NCBI GenBank assembly: GCA_020638835.1
Contig: JACKHV010000002.1
Span: forward strand, 496,001-560,000
DNA from: Planctomycetota bacterium
GTDB taxonomy: Bacteria; Planctomycetota; UBA1135; GCA-002686595
Direction of reading: 5' to 3'
Length of the DNA stretch: 64,000 bases
In this document: piece by piece, positions 25,307 through 34,824 of the stretch
Layout of the letters: each line of letters begins with the position of its first letter
Position numbering within the stretch: position 1 is the stretch's first letter
Made by a program: the position numbers and the translations under genes
The notes under the pieces: generated by a model
Told to the model about the DNA's origin: nothing
Seen by the model: the letters and a program-made list of their open reading frames with translations, nothing else
Database searches by the model: none

Positions 25307-26214
25307 CCGCAGAACAGGAAGCTAGCGAACGCGCGGCTCGTCGGCGCGAGGGAATCGGCGGGCTTGCCGCGCAGCGACGCCCAGGCGGTGCGGAGCGCCC
25401 AGTCGAGGTAGGTCCAGGTCACGGCGAGCTTCACGCAGGCGACGCCCGCCGCCCCGAAGTACTTGCGGTAGTAGCGCAAGCGGTCGCCCTGCCACTGGGG
25501 CACGAAGTCGGTGAAGCGCGCCGTGCTGGCGCCGCCGACGTGCCGGACCGTCGCGCTCGCGATGAAGCGCAGCCGCCCGCCGCCTTCCGCGAGGCGCGCG
25601 CAGAGGTCGACGTCGTTGAAGAACAGCCAGAGCGACTCGTCCATCCCGCCGAGTTCGTCCCACGCCGAGCGGCGCAGCAGCAGGCAGGCCGCGGGCGGTT
25701 GTTCGACGTCGCCGTCGCGCTCGTAGTCGAAGTCGCGTGCGTAGTAGCGGTCCAGCTCTCGCGAGCGAGGGCGCGCGCGTTCCAGCGGCGTGCCGAAGGC
25801 GAAGGCTGTGCGCCGCCGGGGGAAGCGCATGCAGGCGCGCTGCACGCTTCCGTCGGACTCGAGGAGCCGCGGCGCCGCGCCGGCGTAGTCGCCGCGTTGG
25901 TCGAGCCAGCCGATCAACGCGTCGAGCGCGGAGCGGTCCAGCTCCGTGTCGGAGTTGAGCAGCAGGAGGTACTCGCCGCGCGCCGCCCGCGCGCCTTGGT
26001 TCGTCGCGATCGCGTAGCCGAGGTTCTCCGCGTTGCGCAGCAGGACGACCGACGGATAGCGCATCGCGACGAGCTCGGCGCTGCCGTCCGCGGAACCGTT
26101 GTCGACGACGATCACCTCGGCGTCGAGCCCGTCCGTCGCCGCCGCCACGGAGTCGAGGCAGCGCCGCAGCAGCGCGCGCGTGTTCCAGCTCGTGATCACC
26201 ACGGAGAGCTTCAC
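25303..26214 (-). CDS. Glycosyltransferase family 2 (rhamnosyltransferase-like)
   Basis: This 303-residue protein starts at GTG 26214 with KLSVVITSWNTRALL, followed by EVIVVDNGSADGS and LLLLNSDTELD, which provide the GT-A nucleotide and metal-binding (DxD-like) sites. The later GGMDESLWLFFNDVDLCARL segment is typical of WbbL-type rhamnosyltransferases. It is the only GT2 in the locus. Both ends overlap neighbours (GTGA upstream, ATGA downstream). Confidence 0.9.
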   Translation of the reverse strand: MKLSVVITSWNTRALLRRCLDSVAAATDGLDAEVIVVDNGSADGSAELVAMRYPSVVLLRNAENLGYAIATNQGARAARGEYLLLLNSDTELDRSALDALIGWLDQRGDYAGAAPRLLESDGSVQRACMRFPRRRTAFAFGTPLERARPRSRELDRYYARDFDYERDGDVEQPPAACLLLRRSAWDELGGMDESLWLFFNDVDLCARLAEGGGRLRFIASATVRHVGGASTARFTDFVPQWQGDRLRYYRKYFGAAGVACVKLAVTWTYLDWALRTAWASLRGKPADSLAPTSRAFASFLFCG

Positions 26215-27275
26215 GACCCGGACGCCTCCATCTCGGCGACGAGGCGCTCCATCAAGACGTCCACGCGGTGGTCGCGCACGACGATCTGCCGCAGGCGTTC
26301 CCCCAGCGCGCCGCGACCGCTCGGTCCGCGGTCGAGCAGTCGCCCGATGCGGTCGGCGAGCGCCGCGTCGTCGCCCGCGGGGAAGCAGCACAGTTCGGCG
26401 TCCTCGCCCAGCTCGGCGAACAGCGCGGGCGCGGTGTCGTTGCACGAGACGACGGGGCGGCGCGAGGCCATCGCCTCGAGCGTCACCTTGTCCAGGCTGC
26501 CCGTCAGGCTCGAATTCACCACGATCGACGCCGCCGCGTAGTTCGCCGGGACCTCGAGGTAGGGCACGGCACCGAGCAGCCGCACGCGGTCCGGGAGGCG
26601 GAAGTCCTCGATGCGCTGCTGCACGGCGCGGGCGTACGACTCGTCCGACTTGACCAAGCCGGCGCCCACGAGGTCGAGGCCGACGTCGCGCCCCTCTGCG
26701 CGCAGGCGGCCGAGCGCCTCGATGATCGTCAGCGGGTCCTTCTTCGGCGTGAGGCGGCCGACGGACAGGAGCCGCGGCGGATCGGCGGGCAGCTTCCCCG
26801 CCGAGTCGAAGTGTTCGGTGTCGATGCCGTGTCCGGTCACGCAGCGCTTCGGCGTCTCGACGCGCAGCGATTCCTCCGTCGCCGTGAACACGCGCTGCAC
26901 GCAGTCGATCGCCTTCAGCAGGCGCGCGTCGACGCCGGCGTGGGTGTACCACAGGAACTCGCGCGCGCCGGCGCGTCGCGCGGGGCCGTGGGCGTGGATC
27001 GCGTAGCGCGGCACCATGTGCGAGAGCACGGCGTCGAAGCCTTCGCCGAACGCCTCGCCGAGCAGCTTGCGGTAGCGCAGGAAGCGCGAGAGGCGCCCCT
27101 TGCGACCCAGCTCGCGCACGTCGACGTTCTCGGGCAAGTCGCTCGTGTCGCCGACTTCCAGCGCGATGACGCGCACGCGTTCGCAGTGCCGCGCGAAGCC
27201 CTGCACCCAGCGCGACGTGAACCCGAGCACCGCGTCGCCGCGATCGATCACCTGCGTCACGAAGACGAGCTTCAC
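26211..27275 (-). CDS. Glycosyltransferase family 4 (GT-B fold)
   Basis: This 354-residue protein starts at GTG 27275 with KLVFVTQVIDRGDAVLGF. The C-terminal half has LLSVGRLTPKKDPLTIIEALG and NSSLTGSLDKVTLEAMASRRPVV, the donor-binding part of GT4 enzymes. It is preceded and followed by other glycosyltransferase genes with GTGA overlaps. A histidine-containing VTGHGIDTEHF motif is as expected. The sugar it transfers is unknown. Confidence 0.85.
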   Translation of the reverse strand: MKLVFVTQVIDRGDAVLGFTSRWVQGFARHCERVRVIALEVGDTSDLPENVDVRELGRKGRLSRFLRYRKLLGEAFGEGFDAVLSHMVPRYAIHAHGPARRAGAREFLWYTHAGVDARLLKAIDCVQRVFTATEESLRVETPKRCVTGHGIDTEHFDSAGKLPADPPRLLSVGRLTPKKDPLTIIEALGRLRAEGRDVGLDLVGAGLVKSDESYARAVQQRIEDFRLPDRVRLLGAVPYLEVPANYAAASIVVNSSLTGSLDKVTLEAMASRRPVVSCNDTAPALFAELGEDAELCCFPAGDDAALADRIGRLLDRGPSGRGALGERLRQIVVRDHRVDVLMERLVAEMEASGS

Positions 27276-28420
27276 GCGCGTGCTCCTGGGTCGGCGTGCG
27301 CGGCGGCGATGCGCTTCACGCCGTCGGCGTAGTTCGCGATCGCGCGCTCGTACTCGTGCGGCTGAGCCCGTTCCCAGGCGGCTCGTCCCATGCGGCGGCG
27401 CCGGTCCTCGTCGCCGAGCACGTCGAGCAGCGCCGCGGCGAGCCCTTCCGCGTGGAAGCCGCACAAGCGACCCGCTTCGCCGTCCTGCAGCAGCTCCGTC
27501 ATCACGCCGACGGGCGTCGAGACGGCCGGCGTACCGCACGCCATCGCTTCGACGGTGAAGCGCGGTCCACCCTCGCAGGTCGAGGCGCAGACGACGACAC
27601 GGCTGCGACGGTAGATGTCCGCGAGATCGTCGGGCGTGTCGACCCACTCGATGAAGCGCGTCGTGTCCTCGAGCCCGGCCTGGCGCACGCGCTGGCGCAG
27701 CTCGCCGGCGAGCGGCCCCTTGCCGACGAAGAGCGCGTGCACGCGCTGGCCCGACTTCCGCAGCAGCGCGAGCGCGGCGACCATCCGGTCGAGTCCCTTG
27801 TTCGCGACGAGCCGCCCGACGAAGACCATGTCCTGCTGGAACTCCAGCTGCCCCGGCACGGGCCGGAAGACGTCGAGGTCGATGTAGAGGGACGGGATCA
27901 CCTCGATCTTCTCGGCAGGCACGCCCCAGGATCTGAGTAGCTCCGGCATCTCCGTCGCGTTCACGACCCGGAAAGCGGCGGCCCGGGACACGGCCCAGTG
28001 CACGTAGCGCCGCGTGATCCAGCGCTCGAAGACCTCGCGGCGGTCGGCGGCGACGGGAACGCCCGGGACGTGGTGGATCTCGGAGAGGTACGGGACGCCC
28101 GTCGCGCGCGAGAGCTTCGCCGCGCCGCGGCCGTTGTAGAACAGCCCGTAGTCGTGGCTGATGATCAGCTCGTGTCCGTGCTCGCGGATCAGCTCGCGCC
28201 CCTTCCGGAAGAGGTAGCGCGGCATCGCGAAGCGCGAGCAGTCGGCCGGGTGGAAGTGCACCTTGTCGAACAGGGTGGTCGTCACGATCGGCCCGGGTTG
28301 CGGCGGGACGAGCACGTCGATGCGCTCGAAGTGCGTCGAGAACGACCTCAGCATCGAGTGGAACGGCCCCTTCTCCCCGACGCAGACCTGGCGGTCGCCG
28401 CTGAACATCATCAGCTTCAC
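27272..28420 (-). CDS. Glycosyltransferase family 4 (GT-B fold)
   Basis: This 382-residue protein starts at GTG 28420 with KLMMFSGDRQVCVGEKGPFH. The donor half has MVFVGRLVANKGLDRMV and ASTCEGGPRFTVEAMACGTPAV. An ISHDYGLFYNGRGAA loop in the acceptor domain is distinctive. GTGA overlaps join it to the genes on either side, making it part of a run of consecutive glycosyltransferases likely made in fixed proportion. Confidence 0.85.
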   Translation of the reverse strand: MKLMMFSGDRQVCVGEKGPFHSMLRSFSTHFERIDVLVPPQPGPIVTTTLFDKVHFHPADCSRFAMPRYLFRKGRELIREHGHELIISHDYGLFYNGRGAAKLSRATGVPYLSEIHHVPGVPVAADRREVFERWITRRYVHWAVSRAAAFRVVNATEMPELLRSWGVPAEKIEVIPSLYIDLDVFRPVPGQLEFQQDMVFVGRLVANKGLDRMVAALALLRKSGQRVHALFVGKGPLAGELRQRVRQAGLEDTTRFIEWVDTPDDLADIYRRSRVVVCASTCEGGPRFTVEAMACGTPAVSTPVGVMTELLQDGEAGRLCGFHAEGLAAALLDVLGDEDRRRRMGRAAWERAQPHEYERAIANYADGVKRIAAAHADPGARA

Positions 28421-29571
28421 GCGCGGCCCTCCAGCAGCGCGGTGTACAGCGCTTCGAGGCGGTCGGCGAGGGCCTTCGCGCTGTGTCGCTTCTCGATGCG
28501 CAGGCGCGCGCGCTGGCCGCAGCCCTTGCGCTCGGCCGGATCGGCGAGCAGTCGGTCGAGGCCGTACGCGAGTTCGGTGACGTCCTCGCCGAGGTATCCC
28601 GTGCGCTCGTGAGCGACGAGCTCGGGAACGCCTCCGACGGGCGTCGCGACGACGGGCAATCCGGCCGCGCCCGCTTCGATCAACGCGACGGGCATGCCTT
28701 CGATTCGCGAGGTCGACAGCACGACGTCGAGGTCCGCGTAGACCGGCGCCATCACCGTGCGCGCGCCGACGAGGTGCACGCGGTCCCGCTCGGCGGCGGG
28801 CAGCGCGGCGATCTCGCGTTCCAGCTCGCGGCGGCCGTCGCCGTCCCCCACGAAGACGAGGTGCAGCCGCGGGTAGCGCTCGGACAGCAGGCGGAACACC
28901 TCGAGCGCGAGCTCGGGGTGCTTGACCTCGGCGAGCCGCCCGACGACGCCGACCACCAGGTCCTCCGCACCCGCGCCGATCAGCTCGCGCAGCGCGCCGT
29001 CGCGCGCATCGAGCGCGAACAGCTCGTCGAGCTCGACGCCCGGCGGGCAGACCATCAGCTGTTCCTCGCGCACCACGCCGAGCCGCAGCAGGTCTTCCGC
29101 CGTCGCGTGCGAGACGGCGAGCACGCGGTCGGTGCGCTGCGCGAAACGGCGCTCGAGCGCGACGAGCCGGTTCGAGATGAAGGGCGGGAAGTAGCTCGTG
29201 AGCACGTGCCCGTGGAAGGTGTGCACGCGGGCCGCGCGCGGCACCCGCGAGGCGGCGATGCGCCCCAGCGCACCCGCCTTCGAGGCGTGCGTGTGCACGA
29301 TGTCGGGTTCGAAATCGGCGAACTCGGAGCGCAGTCGCGCGAGCGCCCGCAGGTCGCCGATCCCGGTCAGCGCGCGGCCGAGGCCCGGCACGCGCCGCAC
29401 GTCGACGCCGCGACTCGACAACTCGTCGAACAGGTCGCCTTCGCCGGGACCGGGCGTGCCGGCGAAGACGCGCAGCTGGTGGCCGCGCGCTGCGAGCAGT
29501 GGATCCGATGCGAGCACCTGTCGCGCGGGTCCGCCGAGGTTGAGGCGCGTCAGGACGCGGGCGACGCGCAC
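28417..29571 (-). CDS. Glycosyltransferase family 4 (GT-B fold)
   Basis: This 384-residue protein starts at GTG 29571, behind GAGGAA. It begins RVARVLTRLNLGGPARQVL and has the VVGVVGRLAEVKHPELALE and TSRIEGMPVALIEAGAAGLPVVAT donor motifs. HTHASKAGALGRIAA in the acceptor domain is the arrangement seen in undecaprenyl-linked sugar-adding GT4 enzymes, and recurs in the paralogue at 33667-34824. It overlaps the epimerase gene by 22 bp. Confidence 0.87.
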   Translation of the reverse strand: MRVARVLTRLNLGGPARQVLASDPLLAARGHQLRVFAGTPGPGEGDLFDELSSRGVDVRRVPGLGRALTGIGDLRALARLRSEFADFEPDIVHTHASKAGALGRIAASRVPRAARVHTFHGHVLTSYFPPFISNRLVALERRFAQRTDRVLAVSHATAEDLLRLGVVREEQLMVCPPGVELDELFALDARDGALRELIGAGAEDLVVGVVGRLAEVKHPELALEVFRLLSERYPRLHLVFVGDGDGRRELEREIAALPAAERDRVHLVGARTVMAPVYADLDVVLSTSRIEGMPVALIEAGAAGLPVVATPVGGVPELVAHERTGYLGEDVTELAYGLDRLLADPAERKGCGQRARLRIEKRHSAKALADRLEALYTALLEGRA

Positions 29572-30617
29572 ACGTTCCTCCCGGCGCCGGCGGCCAGCGC
29601 GGTGTCGCGCGGGTGTGCGGCGAGGCAGTCGTCGACGATCTCCACCAGCGAGCGCGACGGCGGGCAGGTCGAGAGGCGGCGCAGGCGCGAGAGGTCCGGG
29701 ACGCGACGACGCACGTCCTCGAATTCCGCTCCGCACGACTGCCGCGGATCGACTCGCACGACGAGCGAGCTCGAGCCGGCGCGCTCGACGACCAGCTGCG
29801 CCAAGTCCTCGATCGTGGCGTGTGCCGTGCCGCCGACGTTCAGCGGACCGGCGGGCAGGTGCTCGCGCGCGAGCAGCTCCGTGAGGCAGCGCGCCACGTC
29901 CTCGACGTGCGCGAAGGTCCGTTCCTGCCGTCCGTCGCCGTGCACTTCGAGCGCCGCACCGACGCGCGCGCGCTCGACGAAGTTCGGCAGCACCATGCCG
30001 CTGTCGGCGTCCTGGCCCGGTCCGACGACGTTGAAGAAGCGCAAGTGCACCGGCGCGGCGTCCTCGGCCCAGAGCGTCGCGCAGCGGTCGAAGCGCCGCT
30101 CGGCCGCGAGCTTCGACCCGGCATAGGCCCAACGACCGCACCCGTCTTCGGCGCGCAACGGACCGCCTTCGCGCAGCGCGCCGTCCGACTCCGCGTAGAC
30201 CTCGCTGGTCGACGCGGCGAACAGGCGCGGGCGGCGGTCGACGGGCACGGCGGCGAGCGCGTGTTCCAGCGCCGCGGCGAGTCGTCCGTGCGCCGCGCGG
30301 CAGGCCTCGGGATCCGCGAGCACGCGCCGCACGCCGACGACCGCGGCGAGGTGCACGAGCCGCGTGATCCGTTCGCCGTCCATCAGCAGCGCCCGCAGCC
30401 GGTCCGGGTCCCCCGCGTCGCCGAGCAAGAACTCGAGCCGGGCGTCGACGGGCAGGCGCGAGCGGCGTCCTCCGGAGAGGTCGTCGAGCACCACGACCTC
30501 GCGACCGGCGCGGACGAGGTGTGCCGCGAGGGCCGAGCCGACGAATCCAGCGCCGCCGGTGATCAGCACGCGGCCGCGCGGAGGTCGGGAGCTCGCGGTC
30601 TGCATCGGGGGGCGCAT
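29550..30617 (-). CDS. NAD-dependent epimerase/dehydratase (extended SDR, UDP-sugar type)
   Basis: This 355-residue protein has the Rossmann motif GGAGFVG near the N-terminus, the STSE segment, and Tyr-x-x-x-Lys in WAYAGSK. The HLRFFNVVGPGQ and QERTFAHVEDVARCL stretches are typical of UDP-glucose 4-epimerase or UDP-xylose/GalE-like enzymes. It would make a nucleotide sugar for the glycosyltransferases it overlaps. ATG 30605 is an alternative start. Which sugar it acts on is not deducible. The interval to the DUF5658 gene (118 bp) is the largest gap within this part of the locus. Confidence 0.85.
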   Translation of the reverse strand: MRPPMQTASSRPPRGRVLITGGAGFVGSALAAHLVRAGREVVVLDDLSGGRRSRLPVDARLEFLLGDAGDPDRLRALLMDGERITRLVHLAAVVGVRRVLADPEACRAAHGRLAAALEHALAAVPVDRRPRLFAASTSEVYAESDGALREGGPLRAEDGCGRWAYAGSKLAAERRFDRCATLWAEDAAPVHLRFFNVVGPGQDADSGMVLPNFVERARVGAALEVHGDGRQERTFAHVEDVARCLTELLAREHLPAGPLNVGGTAHATIEDLAQLVVERAGSSSLVVRVDPRQSCGAEFEDVRRRVPDLSRLRRLSTCPPSRSLVEIVDDCLAAHPRDTALAAGAGRNVCASPAS

Positions 30618-30735
30618 GGAGGGGACTGGGACGCCCGAAGCGGAGGGCTCTTCCCGGCTCGAAGGCCCGAAGTCTACCCCTTCCGGCCTGCCGCTTGCGA
30701 GGCTGCGCGACCGGCTTCGGAGCGCACGGCGGCGC

Positions 30736-31287
30736 TCAGACCGTCAGCAAGTACAGGTGCCAGCCGAACAGCGCCGTGTACGTCGCCGTCGCCGCGACGA
30801 GGCCCCAGCGGGCCAGGCCGAAGTTCTTGTGCACGCACAGCACGACGAGCGCCAGCGAGATCATCACGGACTTCCACAGCACGAAGTCCAGGCGCCCGAG
30901 GTTCAGCAGCCCCTGCGCGATCGGGTTCAGCTCGATCCCGCCGGCCTGCAGGTGGTAGAGCGTGAAGAAGCTGTCCGCGACGTTCATCAGCGAGACCCAC
31001 GCGATCGTCGCCAGCAGCGGAACGCCGTAGATGTCGACGTAGCTGCCCTCGCGCGCCTCGGCTTCGACGGCCTGACGGCGTCCGCCGAGGAAGCTGTAGC
31101 GCGAGAGGCGCGGCGTCGGGCGCGAGCGGCGGTCGGGGCCGCTGTAGCCGGCGTCGACGTCCGTCGTCGCCTGTTCGGTCGTGGGTTCGTCCATGGGGTC
31201 GCGCGCGGACGAATCCGCAGGCTCGAGGTCGGGGGACGGGTCGAGCGCTCGCCCGCCGCCGATCGGGGCCGGTTTCGAGGGTCTCAT
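30736..31287 (-). CDS. DUF5658 family membrane protein
   Basis: This 183-residue protein has a polar N-terminal half with SGPDRRSRPTPRLSRYSFLGGRRQ-type basic residues (about 48-72) and then three to four membrane segments. LMNVADSFFTLYHLQAGGIELNP is the hallmark of DUF5658, a family of unknown function. Its start overlaps the truD stop as ATGA, so it is translated with truD inside the polysaccharide locus. A regulatory or scaffold role is only a guess. Confidence 0.82.
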   Translation of the reverse strand: MRPSKPAPIGGGRALDPSPDLEPADSSARDPMDEPTTEQATTDVDAGYSGPDRRSRPTPRLSRYSFLGGRRQAVEAEAREGSYVDIYGVPLLATIAWVSLMNVADSFFTLYHLQAGGIELNPIAQGLLNLGRLDFVLWKSVMISLALVVLCVHKNFGLARWGLVAATATYTALFGWHLYLLTV

Positions 31288-32537
31288 CGGACCTCCGAGG
31301 GGCCCGACTGGAGTCGAGACAGGGCCGCCGGAACGCCGAGGCTCAGCACCTCGAGCAGTGTGGTCGCGTAGGAGCCGCGAGGCAAGGCGAAGCGCAGTAC
31401 CACGTCAGACCCCTCGCGCGAGGACTGGAGGTCGGTCACCGGGACCCGCAGCGGGCGACGGGCGCCGCGCTGGTCCAGCCCGAGCCCCAGGCCGCGGAAG
31501 TCCTCGGGGGCCACGCCGAGCGACGCGAAGGCATCGGCTTCGCGACGACCGGGCTCACCCGTCGCGCCGAGCAGCTTGCGGCCGGGCAGCGGGCCGGAGG
31601 GCGAGAGCTCGAAGGCGTCGGCGCGCGCTTGCAGCTCGGCGAGCTCGGCGTCCGTCGTCGTGAGCGGCACGAGGAAGGCCGCGCCCTTCTCGTGCAGGAA
31701 GAGCACGTCGCCGCGCTGCACGTCCCCCAGCTCGCCGGGGCGGTGCGCGAGGACGTGGTCGAAGACGCGCGACTGCAGCGCGGACAGGTGGATGCCGAGC
31801 AGGCCGCGGGGCAGCGCGCGCAAGGCGCTCTTCCAGTCAGAGGGACGACGGGCGAGCTGACGCGCGAGCACGCCGAGGTCGCGCGGCAAGCGTCCGCGCA
31901 AGCCGACGAGCGCCTTCTGCGCGGCGCGGTCCCCCGACAGGACGGCTTCGCGCAGTTGCGCCACCTCGGGCGTGTCGGGCGTCTGTTCCGGCGAAACGAG
32001 TTCGCGGATGTAGCCCTCGTGATCGATCGCCAGCAACCGCCGGCCGAGCTCGTGCGACAACCCGCGATAGCCGTAGCGCTGCGGGCCGAAGGGGTTCGGC
32101 ATGCCGTGTCGACGCGCTGCTTCGACGCGCGTCTCGAGCAGCGGCAGGTCCTCGTCGCACACGTCGCGCAGCCGCAAGCAGAAGCGGTTGCCGCGGTGCT
32201 GCGACCGGCGCAACTTGCGCGGGTGTCGCTCGACGCGCAGCACGCGCACGCCGGAGAGGTCCAGCGCTGCGATGCGCGCTTCGTCCACGCCGCCGGCCTT
32301 CGTGTCGATCGAGATCCATTGCCGCGTGACGGCGCGTGCGTCCTTGCGACCGGCGTAGCCGAAGTCGGCGGCCCGCGCTCCGAGCCGCTGCGCGAGGCGC
32401 GCGATCAGCTCGCTGGTGCTGAACCCGCGCTTCTCGATCCACAGGAAGAGGTGGTCGCCCTGACCGTCCGGCTCGAAGCCGGTGATCTCCTCGACCTCGT
32501 AGTCCTCGAACTCGACGCGCGAACGGAACTCGATCAC
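31284..32537 (-). CDS. truD: tRNA pseudouridine(13) synthase TruD
   Basis: This 417-residue enzyme converts U13 of certain tRNAs to pseudouridine. The family motifs are present: FGYAGRKDARAVTRQW with catalytic Asp66, then GNRFCLRLR, MPNPFGPQRYG and HLSALQSRVFD. The length is slightly above average. The start is GTG 32537, overlapping a glycosyltransferase stop (GTGA), and its stop overlaps DUF5658 (ATGA). A housekeeping tRNA-modification gene embedded between glycosyltransferases is unusual; nothing suggests that the protein itself is altered. Confidence 0.93.
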   Translation of the reverse strand: MIEFRSRVEFEDYEVEEITGFEPDGQGDHLFLWIEKRGFSTSELIARLAQRLGARAADFGYAGRKDARAVTRQWISIDTKAGGVDEARIAALDLSGVRVLRVERHPRKLRRSQHRGNRFCLRLRDVCDEDLPLLETRVEAARRHGMPNPFGPQRYGYRGLSHELGRRLLAIDHEGYIRELVSPEQTPDTPEVAQLREAVLSGDRAAQKALVGLRGRLPRDLGVLARQLARRPSDWKSALRALPRGLLGIHLSALQSRVFDHVLAHRPGELGDVQRGDVLFLHEKGAAFLVPLTTTDAELAELQARADAFELSPSGPLPGRKLLGATGEPGRREADAFASLGVAPEDFRGLGLGLDQRGARRPLRVPVTDLQSSREGSDVVLRFALPRGSYATTLLEVLSLGVPAALSRLQSGPSEVR

Positions 32538-33670
32538 GTCGTTCCTCCCGCCTCGCCGGTCAGCTCGCGGTAGACGTCGAGCGTCTCGTCGACCATTCTG
32601 TCGATCGCGAAGAGGCGCGCGACGCGCCCGCGCCCGGCGGCGGCCATGCGATCGCGCAGCGCGTCGTCCGAGGCGAGCTCGACCATGCCGGCGGCGAGCG
32701 GTTCGACCTCCCCCGGCGGAACGAGCAAGCCCGTCTCGCCCTCGGCGACGACTTCGGGCACGGCGGACACGCGCGAGCCGAGCTGCGGTAGACCCGTCGC
32801 CATCGCCTCGAGGAACACCAGGCCGAGGCCTTCCCACAGCGAGCTCATCACGAACACGTCGGAGACGGCCATCAGCTCGGCGACGTCGCGGCGGATGCCG
32901 GCGAAGCGCACGTCGGAGCCGAGCTGCAGCTCGCGCGCGAGCGCCTCCGCGCGCGTCCGGCCGTCGCCGAAGGGGTCGTCGCCGACGAGCAGCAGGCGCA
33001 GCGGTGCGTCGGTGCGCGCGCGCGCCGCGTGGAAGGCGCGCAGCAACACGTCGTGCGCCTTCTGCGGCGCGAAGCGCGCGACGCAGACGAAGACGACGTC
33101 GCCGGGTCGCCATCCGAAATCCGCGCGGCGCGGACCGATCAGCTCGACGCGGCGCGCAGCCGCGGATTCGAAGGGTGTGCGGTCGAGCCCGTAGTAGATG
33201 CGCCGTTGCTTCGCGGGCGCGACGCCGCCGTAGCGCGCGAAGAAGCGCCCCACGTGGTCCGACAACACGATCGTGCGTGCGGGGATGCGACCGAGCACGC
33301 GATGCACGAGCGAGACGAGCGGACGCTTGAGGACCTGTTCGTCGTTGTGCTTGCCCGAGACGAGGTGCGCGCGCTTGCCGGCGAGCAGCGCGAGCGGTGC
33401 GACCGACATGTCGGCCTTCAAGAGGTGCGTGTGGACGACGTCCGCGGCGCGCAGCGCGGGCCACAGCCGCGTGTAGCTGCCGACGCCGAGCGGAGCGTGG
33501 ATCACCTGCGCCGCGCCGGCCTCGAGGAAGTCGTTCCGCAGGCTGCCCGCGCCCTTGAGGTAGGCGACGCGGACCTCGTGCCCGCGTGCCGTCTGACCCC
33601 GCACTTGGCTGAGCAGGTACTTCTCCGCGCCGCCCATGTCGAGCGTCGTGATCACGTGCAGGATCTTCAC
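32534..33670 (-). CDS. Glycosyltransferase family 4 (GT-B fold)
   Basis: This 378-residue protein starts at GTG 33670 with KILHVITTLDMGGAEKYLL, a classic GT4 N-terminus. Donor-site motifs are VFVCVARFAPQKAHDVLLRAF and MSSLWEGLGLVFLEAMATGLP. A GKHNDEQVLKRP loop follows the HTHLLKADM segment. It overlaps truD and the next glycosyltransferase by GTGA. Complete and apparently functional. Confidence 0.88.
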   Translation of the reverse strand: MKILHVITTLDMGGAEKYLLSQVRGQTARGHEVRVAYLKGAGSLRNDFLEAGAAQVIHAPLGVGSYTRLWPALRAADVVHTHLLKADMSVAPLALLAGKRAHLVSGKHNDEQVLKRPLVSLVHRVLGRIPARTIVLSDHVGRFFARYGGVAPAKQRRIYYGLDRTPFESAAARRVELIGPRRADFGWRPGDVVFVCVARFAPQKAHDVLLRAFHAARARTDAPLRLLLVGDDPFGDGRTRAEALARELQLGSDVRFAGIRRDVAELMAVSDVFVMSSLWEGLGLVFLEAMATGLPQLGSRVSAVPEVVAEGETGLLVPPGEVEPLAAGMVELASDDALRDRMAAAGRGRVARLFAIDRMVDETLDVYRELTGEAGGTT

Positions 33671-34824
33671 GCGACGCTCCGGTAGAGGTCGACGTGACGG
33701 TCGATCATGCGCTCGAGCCCGTAGTCCGCGCGGACCAGTTCCTGTGCGCGCGCCCCGCGCGTGGCTCGCCCTTCGGACCCGGCTGAGCCGCATGCGGCCA
33801 GCGCCGCCGCCAGCGCCTCCGAGTCGATCGAAGCTGCCAACCAGCCGCAGTCCGCTCGCACGAGCGCGCGCGCTCCCGCGACGGGCGTGGCGACGACCGG
33901 CTTGCCCGCCGCGAAGGCCTCGAGCACGACGTACGGCATGCCTTCCCAGCGCGACGGCAGCGCGAGCGCATCGCACGCGGCCATCCACGCCGGCAGGTCG
34001 CGCCGGAATCCCAGCCACTGCACGCGGTCTTCGAGCCCGAGCAGGTTCGCGCGCGCCGCGAGAGCGTGTGCATCGTCACCGCTGCCCGCGAAGGCGCACT
34101 GCCAAGCCGCGTTCTCGGGCTTCGCGAGCGCTTCGAGCAGCAGATCCTGCCCCTTCGCGGCGTAGAGCAAGCCCGCGCAGAGCAGCAAGGGGCGGGCGGG
34201 ATCGAAGCCGAACGCGCGCACGTCGACGGGATCGGCGTCCGACCACGGCCGCGGGTCGATGCCGTTCTCGATCACGCGGATGCGCTCGGCGTCGACGATG
34301 CCGCTGCGCCGAAAGCCTTCCGCCTCGTCCTCGCTGACCGCGACCAGCGCGGCGCACCCCGACGCCAGGCGGCGCTCGAGCTCGAAGAACAGGCGCCGCT
34401 TCGCCGGGCCGAAGAGGTCCTCGAACAGGAAGGCGAAGGTGTGCGGCGTGTGCACGCGCATCCCGATGCCCGTCGACTCCGACGCGATGCGCCCGAGCAC
34501 GCCGGCCTTGCTCGAGTGCGTGTGCACGAACTGCGGTCGGACGCGGCGCAGCAGCTTCGAGATCTGCAGCAGCTGGCGCACGTCGCGGCCCGGAGAGATC
34601 GCTCGCAGCATGGGGATCTCGTGCACGACCGCGCCGCGCTCGGCGAGGCGGGACAGGTCGTCGCGGAAGTCGGGTTGGCGCTCCGCGGAGACCACGAGGT
34701 GCAGGTCCACGCCGCGGTCGAGCAAGCCGTCCGAGAGGTCCGTGATGTGGCGGCGCGTTCCGCCGATGGTGCACTCCATGACCTGCATCACGCGCAGGTC
34801 GGTCGCCCTCGATCCCTCCGACAT
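33667..34824 (-). CDS. Glycosyltransferase family 4 (GT-B fold)
   Basis: This 385-residue protein starts at ATG 34824, overlapping the sugar transferase stop by one base (TGATG). It begins MSEGSRATDLRVMQVMECTIGG and has HTHSSKAGVLGRIASE, as in the 28417-29571 gene, and donor motifs LLCAGLLYAAKGQDL and PSRWEGMPYVVLEAFAAGKPVV. Being directly behind the initiating transferase, it is a good candidate for the second sugar addition. Confidence 0.88.
   Translation of the reverse strand: MSEGSRATDLRVMQVMECTIGGTRRHITDLSDGLLDRGVDLHLVVSAERQPDFRDDLSRLAERGAVVHEIPMLRAISPGRDVRQLLQISKLLRRVRPQFVHTHSSKAGVLGRIASESTGIGMRVHTPHTFAFLFEDLFGPAKRRLFFELERRLASGCAALVAVSEDEAEGFRRSGIVDAERIRVIENGIDPRPWSDADPVDVRAFGFDPARPLLLCAGLLYAAKGQDLLLEALAKPENAAWQCAFAGSGDDAHALAARANLLGLEDRVQWLGFRRDLPAWMAACDALALPSRWEGMPYVVLEAFAAGKPVVATPVAGARALVRADCGWLAASIDSEALAAALAACGSAGSEGRATRGARAQELVRADYGLERMIDRHVDLYRSVA

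Noticed and set aside
21521..25411. A 1296-codon open frame on the forward strand, antisense to the glycosyltransferase/sulfatase/toroid genes
   Set aside because: It is a GC-rich shadow frame: the translation is Arg/Ala/Val/Asp low-complexity with no domain, while the opposite strand holds recognisable genes with overlapping starts and stops.
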